64,000 bases of DNA from NCBI RefSeq assembly GCF_003967535.1, contig NZ_BIFR01000001.1:2479001-2543000 (forward strand), read 5' to 3'. Shown here in pieces: positions 43,029 through 52,952 of this stretch. Position 1 is the first letter of the stretch. Every line of letters starts with the position of its first letter. Source of the stretch: Tengunoibacter tsumagoiensis (GTDB taxonomy: Bacteria > Chloroflexota > Ktedonobacteria > Ktedonobacterales > Ktedonobacteraceae). A program made the position numbers and the translations under genes. The notes under the pieces were generated by a model, which worked only from the letters and a program-made list of their open reading frames with translations, was not told the origin of the DNA and did not search any database.

Positions 43029-45275
43029 ATGGATGAGAAGGCGAGAAAGCGATTAAAGGCGAGCGTCTCCCCACGAAGATGGAAAAAGATCAAGCATTCT
43101 GGACGTATAATGAAGCAATGGCTAAGTGAGAATAGAGGGACGGCGTTGACCTGGTTTCTGGTTGCAGTACTTATCGTATTGGGACTGGGGATACTAAGCT
43201 CATTTCATCTTTCCACCACTAATTCAGCTCCAACAGGTGCAGTCGTTGTGGACTATAGCACCTTTGTACATGAACTTTCGAATAATAATGTGCAGACTGT
43301 CGCTATTCAAGACGACCAGATCAATGGTTGGCTCAAACAATCACACGGATCTTTATCAACCCAGCAGAAAACCGATCTTGCTCATGCATATACAGACTGG
43401 CGACATGTGATAGGGATCGATCAGTCATCCTCTTTTGCAGATACAGCCGAGGGCTCCGTCGATACGCAGCATGCGATCACTTTGCAAGTTGCGAAGGCCG
43501 ATATGTCTGGTGTGATGCCATTATTGGATGCCCATCAGGTTGAAGTACATACACTGAGTAGCAGCTCTTCCCCATTCCTTCCCATGCTTCTCCGTTTCCT
43601 GCCTCTGCTTCTGGTCATCCTTCTCTTTATCCTTTTCTTCTCAATGCGGATGAAGGGCAACCATAAACAGTTTGATGCGCATATGCATACTCTTGGTAAA
43701 AGCAAAGCGAGACATTTTGAGCCTGCTAAAAAGGCATCGAAGCAGCACGCAGACCAACCACTATCGCCAAAAGCTTTGAGCGGAGCCCATGGTAAGAAGG
43801 CAACTTTTGCACCCAGTATCGTGCCGGATATCACCTTTGAAGACGTTGCAGGGATCAATGAAGTTCGTTCGGAACTTGTCGAGATCGTGCAGTTTTTGCG
43901 TGAGCCAGAGCGCTTTAATCGCCTTGGTGCTCATATTCCTCATGGGGCTCTTCTTGTTGGGCCTCCTGGTACAGGAAAGACGTTATTGGCCAAAGCCGTG
44001 GCTGGAGAAGCCAATGTCCCCTTTTTCAGCCTGAGTGCCTCTGAATTTGTCGAGATGTTTGTTGGAGTGGGTGCTAGCCGGATTCGTGATCTCTTCCAGC
44101 AGGCTCGTCGTGCAGCTCCCTGTGTCATCTTTCTGGACGAGATTGATGCCGTTGGCCGCAAACGTTCAATGCGAGCGAGCGGCAATGAAGAGCGAGATCA
44201 GACGCTTAATCAGTTGCTTGTAGAGCTCGATGGCTTTGATCCTCTGCGGGCAGTTGTTGTTATGGCAGCGACCAATCGTGTGGATATTCTTGATAATGCG
44301 CTCTTGCGGCCAGGACGTTTTGACCGTCGGATTACGGTCTCTCTACCAGATCGTATCGGTCGTGCAGCAATCTTAAAAGTACATACAAAGAAGAAGCCTT
44401 TAGCAGAGGATGTCAGCCTTGAGCGGCTTGCTCATCTCACTACGGGTATGACCGGTGCTGATCTTGCTAATCTGGCGAACGAAGCAGCCCTTTCGGCGGT
44501 TCGTCATGAGTTAGAGGCCATTACTCATGATTGTTTTGAAGAGGCCTTAGCGCGTGTCCAGCTGGGAGCTTTACGCCCGATTGTGATGGACGAGCGTGAG
44601 CGGCGTATTATTGCGGTTCATGAGGGCGGGCATGCGCTTGTTGCCCATCATCTGGCTGAGGCGGATACGGTGAATCGTGTTACGATTCTACCACGTGGCC
44701 AGAGCCTGGGCGTTACCCAGTTTACGCCCGAAAGCGATCGCTACAATTATAGTCGTGAGACCCTTATGGCACGGATTGCAGTAGGACTGGGTGGCCGCGT
44801 AGCCGAAGAAATTACCTTTGGTGCCGAGCGTGTTACCACCGGTGCAGAGAATGATCTTCAAGTCGTGACGGACCTTGCCCGCCGCATGGTCACACGTTGG
44901 GGCATGAGCGAGCGATTGGGTGTTGTCTTTGCCGACTATCGTCCAGAAGAAGGGTATGGCTTAAATATGCGCCGTACAGAGCTCGCTTCGCAGGCGCGAA
45001 CCCTGGTTGCCGATCAATCGGGAAGGCTCTATCTTAACGGTCCTGAAACCACTCAATGGTCTGCAACAGCTCCAACTCCAGGTGTGGCTGTTTCCAGGGG
45101 ATCCCAGAGTGGACTGATTGATGGCGAGGTACAGCGTATCCTCCATGATGGCAAACAGATGGCTCGTCAGATATTGATGGAGCATAATGATCAGCTTACG
45201 CTTTTGACCAATGAACTTCTGGAACATGAGCAACTGGATCGCAAACAGTTTGAGGCTCTTTTACAGGAGAAGTAA
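43029..45275 (+). CDS. ftsH: ATP-dependent zinc metalloprotease FtsH
   Basis: A membrane AAA+ protease of 748 residues. Two membrane helices flank an external domain (about 40-62 and 180-200). The AAA domain has Walker A GPPGTGKT at 311-318, Walker [10 protein letters not shown] and the second region of homology. The zinc site is HEGGH at 531-535 (HEAGH in most FtsH), with the third ligand Asp in [14 protein letters not shown]. It degrades misfolded membrane and some soluble proteins. ATG 43029 has GTGAGG upstream; an in-frame start at 42939 would add 30 residues. A strong hairpin follows the stop. Confidence 0.95.
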   Translation: MDEKARKRLKASVSPRRWKKIKHSGRIMKQWLSENRGTALTWFLVAVLIVLGLGILSSFHLSTTNSAPTGAVVVDYSTFVHELSNNNVQTVAIQDDQINGWLKQSHGSLSTQQKTDLAHAYTDWRHVIGIDQSSSFADTAEGSVDTQHAITLQVAKADMSGVMPLLDAHQVEVHTLSSSSSPFLPMLLRFLPLLLVILLFILFFSMRMKGNHKQFDAHMHTLGKSKARHFEPAKKASKQHADQPLSPKALSGAHGKKATFAPSIVPDITFEDVAGINEVRSELVEIVQFLREPERFNRLGAHIPHGALLVGPPGTGKTLLAKAVAGEANVPFFSLSASEFVEMFVGVGASRIRDLFQQARRAAPCVIFLDEIDAVGRKRSMRASGNEERDQTLNQLLVELDGFDPLRAVVVMAATNRVDILDNALLRPGRFDRRITVSLPDRIGRAAILKVHTKKKPLAEDVSLERLAHLTTGMTGADLANLANEAALSAVRHELEAITHDCFEEALARVQLGALRPIVMDERERRIIAVHEGGHALVAHHLAEADTVNRVTILPRGQSLGVTQFTPESDRYNYSRETLMARIAVGLGGRVAEEITFGAERVTTGAENDLQVVTDLARRMVTRWGMSERLGVVFADYRPEEGYGLNMRRTELASQARTLVADQSGRLYLNGPETTQWSATAPTPGVAVSRGSQSGLIDGEVQRILHDGKQMARQILMEHNDQLTLLTNELLEHEQLDRKQFEALLQEK

Positions 45276-45316
45276 GCTGGCATACATGTGGCTAAGAAGC
45301 CAGGCTATAAACGCAC

Positions 45317-45350
45317 ACGCGCATGGAACACTACCTTGTTCCATGCGCGT
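45317..45350 (+). terminator. Hairpin terminator after ftsH
   Basis: ACGCGCATGGAACA (45317-45330) and TGTTCCATGCGCGT (45337-45350) are perfect 14-bp arms with a 6-base loop. The T-run is short, so termination strength is uncertain. It lies between ftsH and the convergent CAP gene and may serve both. Confidence 0.7.
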
Positions 45351-45377
45351 TGTGATTTCCGAGGCCATCACATTCTC

Positions 45378-46103
45378 TTAACTCACAAAGTCTTCTGTAA
45401 ACCAGATATTTTTGTTTGCATCGACGTATACACCAACACCCACTTTATGCAAAGTAGTTCCTAAAAGATGCATCCGGTGAAAGCCTGATGGTGGTTCATT
45501 GACCATTCCCTCTTGAATAGAGAGCGCTCCTGCCCACGCGGTTGGATAAGGGCCAGCCATGGCGATATTTTCGCCACATGTGGCATCAGTCACGCCAGGG
45601 AAGTCTTCATTGGCGATACGCTGGCATTGTGGCAGTCCATCGGGACAGGTATGGCTAAAGCCACAGTGCGTCATATTCCAACTGTGGAGGCGAGCGCCAC
45701 CTGAAAGCGTCTCATTCCAGGTATAGGCATAAAGACCTCGTAGAGCGCGATCCGCATTAATCTGTGCAAAAAGCTTTTGTGTGAGTTGAATCTCTTCATC
45801 CGTGAGAGCAGGTGGCTGACCATAGGGAGCAGGTCCTGTAGCCGTTGATGGAATTGTCAGATTACCCACGACAATGGGGGGAGCTGGCGGGGGCGGCGTG
45901 GGAGGGATAGCTGTAGGTTGTGGAGTAACAGGAGTTGGGAGCAGAATCGCCTGAGGCTGAGGAGGGCGCTGTTTTAGTGCTAATGAGTAACCCCTGGAGG
46001 GCGTAGGGGTGGGTGAGATAGTTGTCTGAGGCTGTGTTCCACAGGCAGATAGAAGCAAGAGAGCCAATAAGCATATAAGCATCCATGTCTTTTTAAGCGT
46101 CAC
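45378..46103 (-). CDS. CAP/SCP-domain lipoprotein
   Basis: A 241-residue exported protein. The signal peptide ends in the lipobox LLSAC (Cys at about 21), so it should be lipid-anchored. A Pro/Thr-rich linker reaches about residue 95. The CAP domain (about 105-240) has ARLHSWNMTHCGFSHTCPDG and CGENIAMA, the usual His/Glu cleft region, and an ending KVGVGVYVDANKNIWFTEDF. Bacterial CAP proteins are widespread and their roles are mostly unknown. It is convergent with ftsH. Confidence 0.88.
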   Translation of the reverse strand: MTLKKTWMLICLLALLLLSACGTQPQTTISPTPTPSRGYSLALKQRPPQPQAILLPTPVTPQPTAIPPTPPPPAPPIVVGNLTIPSTATGPAPYGQPPALTDEEIQLTQKLFAQINADRALRGLYAYTWNETLSGGARLHSWNMTHCGFSHTCPDGLPQCQRIANEDFPGVTDATCGENIAMAGPYPTAWAGALSIQEGMVNEPPSGFHRMHLLGTTLHKVGVGVYVDANKNIWFTEDFVS

Positions 46104-46286
46104 GAGTACAACCCCTCCTAGATCCGTCGTTTCAGTTATTCTTGCATAACGATTGTTCGTCTCTAGGAGAGAGTACCATGATTTATCAATAAGAATGGAG
46201 AATTGATCGTAAGCTTAGTACTTTTTGGGCCTTCGCTGTCTGAAATTGACTAAAGTTGTGTCATCTTGATCACCATCAATATGTGT

Positions 46287-47300
46287 TTAAAAGCGACAGG
46301 TGATAACAATGGCGCTCATATCATCGGGCTTGGGACGAATAGTCTTGCTGCGATCTTCTCGTGAACGACGTTGTGATTGTTCGACCAGCAGGCGAGCTGC
46401 AGAAGAGCGGGGACTATTGCGCAGAGTCTCTTTAATCTCTTCATCGGTGAGGTTGTCGTGAATACCATCGGTGCAAAGAAGGATACGATCGCCAGGAAAG
46501 ACAGTGGTACGTCCTGTATGGACAACGGGTGGTAGGGAGGCACCCAGGGCCTGTGTAATGCCACCACGCATGCGAAAGTAGCTATATTCAATATCGGAGA
46601 GATCTTCTGCGCGGGTGGCCTGATCAATGCGAAAAGCGTGGAACTCATTCAGAGTCTGAATTTCAACTAAGCGGCTGAGGAGCCCATCATCACTGGTTAA
46701 GCGTTCAAGATTATTTTGATCACGAGCGGGAAGTAAGTAGACGCGGCTATCTCCTACGTGGCCATAAAAGAGAGAATAGGAGTTCATCTCTGGATTGCGG
46801 CAGAAGGCAGCCATCGCTACTGTGGTTGCGAGATCATCCGTTCCAGCACGTTCTGCGCCATTGGTGCGTACCTGTTCATGAGCTTCAGTCATAAGGTGCT
46901 CGAGGATGGCTCGCAGGTCATGTCGCTGGCAGTCCTCTATCAATCCCAACAATTTTCGTTTGCGGGGCATAAACTGGCGTAAAAGCTTTCGCCAGCCATT
47001 GATCGTCGAACGTGCAGCTGTTTGAGAAGCAATCTCCGCAGCCGCGCTCCCACCAACTCCATCGAAGACAGCAACAAGACCGCTGGTTTCATCAATGAGA
47101 ATACTATCTTCATTGCGCAAAGGATGGCGTTCATTAGCGACGCTATATTGAGAGATAGTAAAGGGCAAGCGCTTCTGAACGCTAGTATGCATAGGTATTT
47201 GAGTAGATCTTTTATTTTTGTGCTGCGGCATCTGCGTTGAATGCTGCCTTTCAATTGAATGTACTAGTGAATTTGTACGATTCATCGCTATAAATTCCAT
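46287..47300 (-). CDS. PP2C-type Ser/Thr protein phosphatase
   Basis: A 337-residue phosphatase. The metal-binding motifs are NEDSILIDETSGLVAVFDGVGG (about residues 63-84), GDSRVYLL, LLCTDGIHDNLTDEE and DDMSAIVI at the end. It reverses phosphorylation by Hanks-type kinases, two of which lie in this window. The first 50 residues are Gln/His/Lys-rich and have no clear fold; the true start may be one of several later ATGs. No ribosome site is clear. Confidence 0.9.
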   Translation of the reverse strand: MEFIAMNRTNSLVHSIERQHSTQMPQHKNKRSTQIPMHTSVQKRLPFTISQYSVANERHPLRNEDSILIDETSGLVAVFDGVGGSAAAEIASQTAARSTINGWRKLLRQFMPRKRKLLGLIEDCQRHDLRAILEHLMTEAHEQVRTNGAERAGTDDLATTVAMAAFCRNPEMNSYSLFYGHVGDSRVYLLPARDQNNLERLTSDDGLLSRLVEIQTLNEFHAFRIDQATRAEDLSDIEYSYFRMRGGITQALGASLPPVVHTGRTTVFPGDRILLCTDGIHDNLTDEEIKETLRNSPRSSAARLLVEQSQRRSREDRSKTIRPKPDDMSAIVITCRF

Positions 47301-47502
47301 ATGTTTGCCATATATTCAAGAAAACTGACCAGAAATGGTCAAGGATAACAACACTATTGGGCGGCTGTTGTCTTTCACAAGCAAGCAAAGTAAGCCGAGT
47401 AAGCCTCTTGCAATGGATAGCATAAACTATTGAGTGCAAGTATATCAGATAGTAGGACAAAAAGAAAAGGGTTTTGCTATTTCAGCGAATTTCTCAACGG
47501 TT

Positions 47503-48219
47503 CTACGTGATGAAATGGCTTATCCTTAAAAAATTCTCTCCCAACAGACGCGTATGGGCACGATAATCTGACACATGAAATGTTATTTCTTGTTCCATTT
47601 TCTGATAATCTGCCTCTCCTAAGGTGTCTAGCATGCTGGCTTTGTTCGCCGGGTGATAGAGCCAGAGATCAAGTATCTCAGCATTAATCTCAATATGGTA
47701 TTGAAGAGCATAAGCGTTGAGACCATAGCGAAAAGCTTGTTGCTCTGTCACGGCGTTACGAGCTAATTGAATCGCACCTTCAGGAAGGCTAAAGGTATCT
47801 TCGTGCCATTGAAAGACCTTCTGTCGGCCTGAAAAGCCTGCAAACAGCGGATCATCTGCTCCTGCTGGTGTTAGCTCAACTTCAGAGAAGCCAATTTCAG
47901 TTGTTGTATGAGGGTAAACTTCACCACCTAATGCTACGGCTAATAATTGTGCTCCCAGGCAGATGCCCAGGTAGGGAATCTCGTGCTCTACAGCCCGACA
48001 CAGAAAAGCCAGCTCTTTTTTCAGATAGGGAAAGCTGTCCAGGTCATGGACGTGCTGTGGGCCACCCAGGCTGATGATTGCTTGATAGGCTTCGGGTTGT
48101 GGTAATGGGTCCTTTTCAACGTTCACTACTTCATAGGGAAGAGCATAATCGGTGAGTAGTTCTCCAAGGTAGCCCGCAGGATCATCCCATGAATGTTGAA
48201 GAAGTAAGACTGGCTTCAC
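47503..48219 (-). CDS. Class I glutamine amidotransferase-like protein
   Basis: A 238-residue GATase1 domain protein. The nucleophile is Cys 87 in GICLGAQ; the rest of the triad is His 175 and Glu 177 in ALQYHIE. The sequence resembles stand-alone GMP-synthase-like amidotransferases, whose substrates vary (for example gamma-glutamyl-amine hydrolysis). No synthetase domain partner is adjacent. The catalytic set is complete; the substrate is unknown. Confidence 0.88.
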   Translation of the reverse strand: MKPVLLLQHSWDDPAGYLGELLTDYALPYEVVNVEKDPLPQPEAYQAIISLGGPQHVHDLDSFPYLKKELAFLCRAVEHEIPYLGICLGAQLLAVALGGEVYPHTTTEIGFSEVELTPAGADDPLFAGFSGRQKVFQWHEDTFSLPEGAIQLARNAVTEQQAFRYGLNAYALQYHIEINAEILDLWLYHPANKASMLDTLGEADYQKMEQEITFHVSDYRAHTRLLGENFLRISHFIT

Positions 48220-48441
48220 ACATTTTTCCTCTCGCTGTTCGATTATTCTTTGCCAGACTGCCAGAACTGGAGATTGTATTTACACTCTTCACTATTAAGA
48301 ACGGATGAGTTAAGAAAATTCACAGGCCGATCTTGTACGCTTTTCTGGATATCTCTTCTGTTTTGAGACGAGACAGATACGATTTTTGTAACGGTTGTGA
48401 TAGACAAATCGATTCAATCGCCAGCTATGGTCAGGAAAAGG

Positions 48442-48470
48442 CTGGGCTTAGAAGACTCTTCTAAGCCCAG
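48442..48470 (-). terminator. Hairpin terminator of the GH57 gene
   Basis: CTGGGCTTAGAAG (from 48442) and CTTCTAAGCCCAG (to 48470) form a perfect stem with a 3-base loop, 5 bp after the GH57 stop codon. On the minus strand the stem is followed by CTTTTCC rather than a long T-run. Confidence 0.7.
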
Positions 48471-48474
48471 AGTG

Positions 48475-50706
48475 CTAGTGCTGTGTTCCAGTCAATGCAG
48501 CGGTATCGCGTCCCTCAATCCGAAGCTCCACTTGCCAGGATTGACCAGCTTCCAGAGCAAGTGGCCAGAGTAATGCAAAACAACTCCCCTGATGAGTGCG
48601 TTCAAAGCCTGCTTCAGAACCAGTGACTGTCTCAATGGAGAAGCGCCAATGGGTGGCTGGCTGGCTTATGGTGAAGGAGAGATCTTGCTGGAGCCAGGTA
48701 TTGCCAATGCGGAAGCCGTAGACGGTTGGAACTTCATCAGAGCTATCGAATGGCAGGTTCTGACTTTCCTGTGCAGTCGGGGAGCCCTGAATAAAACGGT
48801 AATAAGCCTGCGGATTCTGGCCCCCGCCCAACAGATTGAGATTCCACTCAGAGGCAAATGTGGTATCCAGACGTGCCTGACCTTGATTATGGATCTGATA
48901 GCGAATGTGTAGCTGCTCTGCTCCAAATGGGACAAAGATAGTTTTACTCAATGTGACTGGCATGGGGCTGAGCGCTCCAGCTCGTTTCACGTGGCCTTCA
49001 CGTTTGAAGGTAACCGTAATTCCATTGGCATCCTGTTCAACGTGCGTCTGATAGGGCTCATTCACAAAATTACCAGACTCTTCGTAGCGCACCTGAGCAA
49101 AGTTTTTCAGCGGCAACCCTGAAGGGAGGAAGTGATCGAGCAGGCTTGTGCGGCGGTAGCGATCATTGACCAGATACTGATCGAGATCGGCCTCTTTCGT
49201 ACGTATAGTGGTATGAGGAGATCCTGGTTCGCCGGCGGACTGATCCTGACCCTGATTCTGATGTTGACGTCTCTCCGCCTCATAATCACGGAGGGTCTGA
49301 TGGTAGCTCTCCTCGCGGCGCGTCATCACACTGGTGAGCGCGTGGCAGCTGCGGCGAAGATCCCACTCAAAAAGGGTCCCACCATGCAAGGGATCGAAAT
49401 AGAGATTCTGTTGATCACCTTCAATGATCAGTTTGTCGAGGGTATCGCGGTCAAAATCCGTAAACTCATAGTGTTGCCAGGGATTTGGACCATGAATGGC
49501 ACGATCGGCAGCATTTTCGGCTTTAATGAGATGATGATAAATGGCGGAGCGAACATGGCCCATGTAGATGCCGCCAAAGAGTCCATGCCAGTAGGTATCA
49601 TTGGCCTGTGCTTTCCATAAGTGAAGCTGCCCTACCTCTTCTGTCGCACCAGCTTGCTGGACGCGCTCAAAGACGCGCAACATCTTTTTATGCTGATTAT
49701 TAATCTCTGGATAGCGAACCAGGAAATAGCGCCAGAAGCCGCCGCGCATAAATTGGATGACGTTCTCTTTTTTCTCGCTCTCTAATTGATGGAGGAGCTT
49801 TGTGAACTCGTAGGATTTTTGAGCGGGGAGCGCCCACTCGGTCATTTCAAGGTAAGAAGAGGTTGGGATATAGACGCGCCCCAACGCGGGCTGTTTTTTG
49901 GCATATTCGCCCAGAGGTGTCGTATGCAGCCAGGCGCTATTGGCTTCCAGGGCCGTGAAGAACTCTTCGACCCAACCATCGCGTCCATCTGAACCCCAAC
50001 AATACGTGCCAGTATCGGGCCAGGAGCCAAATTTCTCACCATCATCCCCCATCACGACAATTCGCCGTCCATCAGGAGTGGCTAATGAGCGCAGATTTTC
50101 AATTGTTTCGGCGACCGGGCGCCAGGGGATAGTATAGCGCAACGATTTGCTGGTGGCATAGACCTTGAGCACGTTGCCTTGATCTTCAGTTGCATAGTAT
50201 CCGTACAGATCATCATCATCAAGCCCCACATTTTTAAAATGGATATCATCCAGGATCGTCCATTGTATCTCGGCCTCGTGGAGAATATTGGGGAGGCCGG
50301 GCTCCCAGACACGCTCGGCCAGCCACATTCCCGTTGGCTTTGTCCCAAAATCTTGTTTAATTCGCTCTGAGAGGCGGCGAATCTGACCAACCTTATCGCG
50401 ATCAGGGATGGAAGGGAGGATCGGCTCATAGTAGCCACCACCTGCAATCTCGACCTGATTGCGTTGCACCAGAGCAACAACCCGGCGAATAAATTCTGGA
50501 TGCTCTCCCTCCAGCCAATCAAGAAGCGAGCCAGTATAGTGGAGCGTCAGGCGGACGCCAGGATGTTTTTCCAGAGCTTCGATCATCGGTAGATATGCTT
50601 CTTCATAAACTTGCTGAAAGACCCAGGGAAAATTCCCCACAGGCTGGTGATTATGAAGCAGAAGCCCTAGCTGAATCTGTGCAGGTTGATTGCTCTGACC
50701 AGTCAT
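48475..50706 (-). CDS. Glycoside hydrolase family 57 protein
   Basis: A 743-residue enzyme. The GH57 barrel opens with GLLLHNHQPVGNF. The nucleophile Glu is in MWLAERVWEP (about residue 145-150), and the acid Asp is likely in VVMGDDGEKFGSWP (about 220). The C-terminal half is beta-rich (DUF1925/DUF1926 type), as in 4-alpha-glucanotransferase and amylopullulanase-like members. It should act on alpha-glucans such as glycogen, inside the cell, as no signal peptide is seen. Single-gene unit ending in a hairpin. Whether it transfers or hydrolyses is not decided by sequence alone. Confidence 0.92.
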   Translation of the reverse strand: MTGQSNQPAQIQLGLLLHNHQPVGNFPWVFQQVYEEAYLPMIEALEKHPGVRLTLHYTGSLLDWLEGEHPEFIRRVVALVQRNQVEIAGGGYYEPILPSIPDRDKVGQIRRLSERIKQDFGTKPTGMWLAERVWEPGLPNILHEAEIQWTILDDIHFKNVGLDDDDLYGYYATEDQGNVLKVYATSKSLRYTIPWRPVAETIENLRSLATPDGRRIVVMGDDGEKFGSWPDTGTYCWGSDGRDGWVEEFFTALEANSAWLHTTPLGEYAKKQPALGRVYIPTSSYLEMTEWALPAQKSYEFTKLLHQLESEKKENVIQFMRGGFWRYFLVRYPEINNQHKKMLRVFERVQQAGATEEVGQLHLWKAQANDTYWHGLFGGIYMGHVRSAIYHHLIKAENAADRAIHGPNPWQHYEFTDFDRDTLDKLIIEGDQQNLYFDPLHGGTLFEWDLRRSCHALTSVMTRREESYHQTLRDYEAERRQHQNQGQDQSAGEPGSPHTTIRTKEADLDQYLVNDRYRRTSLLDHFLPSGLPLKNFAQVRYEESGNFVNEPYQTHVEQDANGITVTFKREGHVKRAGALSPMPVTLSKTIFVPFGAEQLHIRYQIHNQGQARLDTTFASEWNLNLLGGGQNPQAYYRFIQGSPTAQESQNLPFDSSDEVPTVYGFRIGNTWLQQDLSFTISQPATHWRFSIETVTGSEAGFERTHQGSCFALLWPLALEAGQSWQVELRIEGRDTAALTGTQH

Positions 50707-51066
50707 AGCAACATATTCCTTTGTATTTCAAACACAAGTGAAACTACATGGTAAGAGAGAGGAAGGTATAGACAAGATATCCCCCTCTTCAGTGTACCAG
50801 TGCTCCATCCACTATATCACATCCAGTCTGGACGGCAAAAAAGGCCCTCCTCTCTCCCCAGTAAAATACCGCAAAAGAACACCCATCCTGTAAAGCATGC
50901 CTGCTTGCTTACTAATCCTTTCATAGATATTGCTTTAAATACAAATATAATTTATAGTTGTTGTGGAATGCTACGCCCTTTCCTCTCTTAAAATGGCAAA
51001 GAGGATGGCCAATAATTATCAGACGGTGAAAATCCTCCGTTGTATTTTCGCCGTAGGAGGAGAGCA
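50707..51066. other. Intergenic region between divergent GH57 and SGNH genes
   Basis: I see no gene, repeat or clear RNA structure in this 360-bp stretch. It must carry both promoters. Confidence 0.5.
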
Positions 51067-51903
51067 ATGCAGGTTATGCAGTACATTCGGCGACCTCTCT
51101 TATGTGTTGTTTTGTTTCTGATTATTTTTGCAGCCTTTGAAGCTGGCTCCATCTCCATAGCGCATGCGGCAGATCTCCCGGTGGTTGGTCCAAAAAGCTA
51201 CTATATTGCGCTCGGTGATTCAGTTGCTTATGGATACCAGCCTGATCTTGATTGGAGGAGTGGATATTCGACTGATCTCTATCATCATTTACAGAGCAAG
51301 GGGACCAGTACGTATGACAATCTGGCCTGCCCTGCGGAGACTAGTACAACGATGATTAACGGGAACTGCCCGTATACGATCATTCATAAATATCCCTATC
51401 TTGAGCCTCAATTGAATGCTGCTATTGAGTATCTTCAGGCGCACCCGGGCCAGGTAAGTCCGGTCACGTTGCAGATTGGGGCTAATGACATTCTCCCTGA
51501 CATCAATAAGAGCACCTGTAGCACCAATACTGCGCAGTTCGCTACTGATCTGGCAACATTGGATGCGAATCTCACGCAGACAATTCTGCCCCGTTTGAAG
51601 GCTGCTCTGACCGTCAATGGTCAACTCACAGGTGATCTGATTCTGGTCAACTATTACGATCCGTACCAGAATCTCTGCCCCAATTCAGTTCCCTATTTGC
51701 AGACAGTGAATCAGCATCTGGCGCAGGACGCTGCTGGGTATGCACATGTTGCCGATGCTTTTACTGCCTTTGGCGGAGCTGCTATTCCCAATAGTAACAC
51801 CTGTAACTATACCTGGATCTGTTCGTTTTTTAGTGATATTCATCCCAGGAGCCAGGGCTATAGTGTAATTGCCAGTACTATTGAGAATAGCATTGGGTAT
51901 TAA
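51067..51903 (+). CDS. Secreted SGNH/GDSL hydrolase
   Basis: A 278-residue esterase/lipase-type protein. The signal peptide (about 1-34) has a hydrophobic core and ends AHA. Block I is IALGDSVAYG with nucleophile Ser 52. Block III is IGAND. Block V is DIHP with the catalytic His. So it is an exported serine esterase acting on acyl or acetyl esters. Six Cys suggest disulfides. ATG 51067 has AGGAGG 6-8 bases upstream; an in-frame start at 51040 adds nine residues. Confidence 0.93.
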   Translation: MQVMQYIRRPLLCVVLFLIIFAAFEAGSISIAHAADLPVVGPKSYYIALGDSVAYGYQPDLDWRSGYSTDLYHHLQSKGTSTYDNLACPAETSTTMINGNCPYTIIHKYPYLEPQLNAAIEYLQAHPGQVSPVTLQIGANDILPDINKSTCSTNTAQFATDLATLDANLTQTILPRLKAALTVNGQLTGDLILVNYYDPYQNLCPNSVPYLQTVNQHLAQDAAGYAHVADAFTAFGGAAIPNSNTCNYTWICSFFSDIHPRSQGYSVIASTIENSIGY

Positions 51904-52108
51904 TTTCTAATGGCTCTTTTCTAAGAGCAAGCATGCACACTGGCAGACAAGAGAGCTCTTACAATCGAAGTGGGCTGGCATTTCCTGAGCTTGCTTGTAT
52001 ATGCCCTGTGTGCATCTTTTTGTGCCGTAAAGGCTAGTATCTTTTCGTGAGAAGAGGTATAGTCAGGATGGTAAAGATCATGTTCCTTGTAGTCTAGCAG
52101 GAAAAAGG

Positions 52109-52897
52109 ATGGGGGTCTGTAAAAAAACAATGGGCAGGGTGAAAGTTTTACTGGTTGATGATCATGGGCCATTGCGCAAGGCGCTCTACGAGGGGCTGGA
52201 GGCTACAGGATCTGTTCAGGTGATAGGAGAAGCGGCGACTGGAAAAGAGGCTGTCGCCCGAGCACTTGAATTGGATATGGATGTCATTTTGATGGATGTT
52301 CAACTGCAAGATCCGCAGGAGGGGAGGAGGGCCTTGAGTGGGGTTGGAGCCGCAGTGGCCATTCGTCGTGAGCGTCCGCGTACGCCAGTCGTGTTTTATT
52401 CGATTCAGGACGATGATGAATACTACCGAGAGTTTCGGGCAGCGGGGATCTTGACGCACTATGCATATGTGCGCAAGAGCAATTATCTGTTGCCAAGTAT
52501 GCTTGTGCCGTTGTTGCGTGATGCCGTCAACGGTCGTAGTCTGGTTGATCCAGAGATTGAAGATCGTGTGCAGGAGGTTCGCGATCTGGATGAACAGTCG
52601 CCTCGCGCTCTGCTTGAGCCCAATGAACTGCGCGTGGCTGAACTGATGGCGCAGGGCATGACCAATGAGCAGATTGCAGCGCGGCTCACCCTTCATGATA
52701 AGCGGGCCGTTAGCCGTACGAACGGACGTATCTATGCAGCCTGGGGACTGAGCGAGAACTCAGTTGATGATAAAGTGGCACGTGCAAGAGCCACCCTTAT
52801 CTATATGTTAAATCGTATGGTAATCTGGGATGAGAACGGCGTCGCACTGGTTCAAGGGCGACGGGGCGAATGGGTGCCACTTTACGCGGAGAAATAG
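52109..52897 (+). CDS. Response regulator with NarL-like output
   Basis: A 262-residue regulator. The receiver domain has acidic pair DD at 17-18, phospho-acceptor Asp 63 in VILMDVQL, and a Lys in YVRKSNY. The output is HTH-like: ELRVAELMAQGMTNEQIAARL, with a distinct continuation (SRTNGRIYAAWGLSENS) unlike standard LuxR helices. ATG 52109 has AGGAAAAAGG directly ahead. The sensor kinase begins 55 bp downstream and should be its partner. Confidence 0.88.
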   Translation: MGVCKKTMGRVKVLLVDDHGPLRKALYEGLEATGSVQVIGEAATGKEAVARALELDMDVILMDVQLQDPQEGRRALSGVGAAVAIRRERPRTPVVFYSIQDDDEYYREFRAAGILTHYAYVRKSNYLLPSMLVPLLRDAVNGRSLVDPEIEDRVQEVRDLDEQSPRALLEPNELRVAELMAQGMTNEQIAARLTLHDKRAVSRTNGRIYAAWGLSENSVDDKVARARATLIYMLNRMVIWDENGVALVQGRRGEWVPLYAEK

Positions 52898-52952
52898 AGC
52901 AGCCAGAGATCCATACAAGAGCCATATAAGGGAATATTGACAAGAGAAAGCC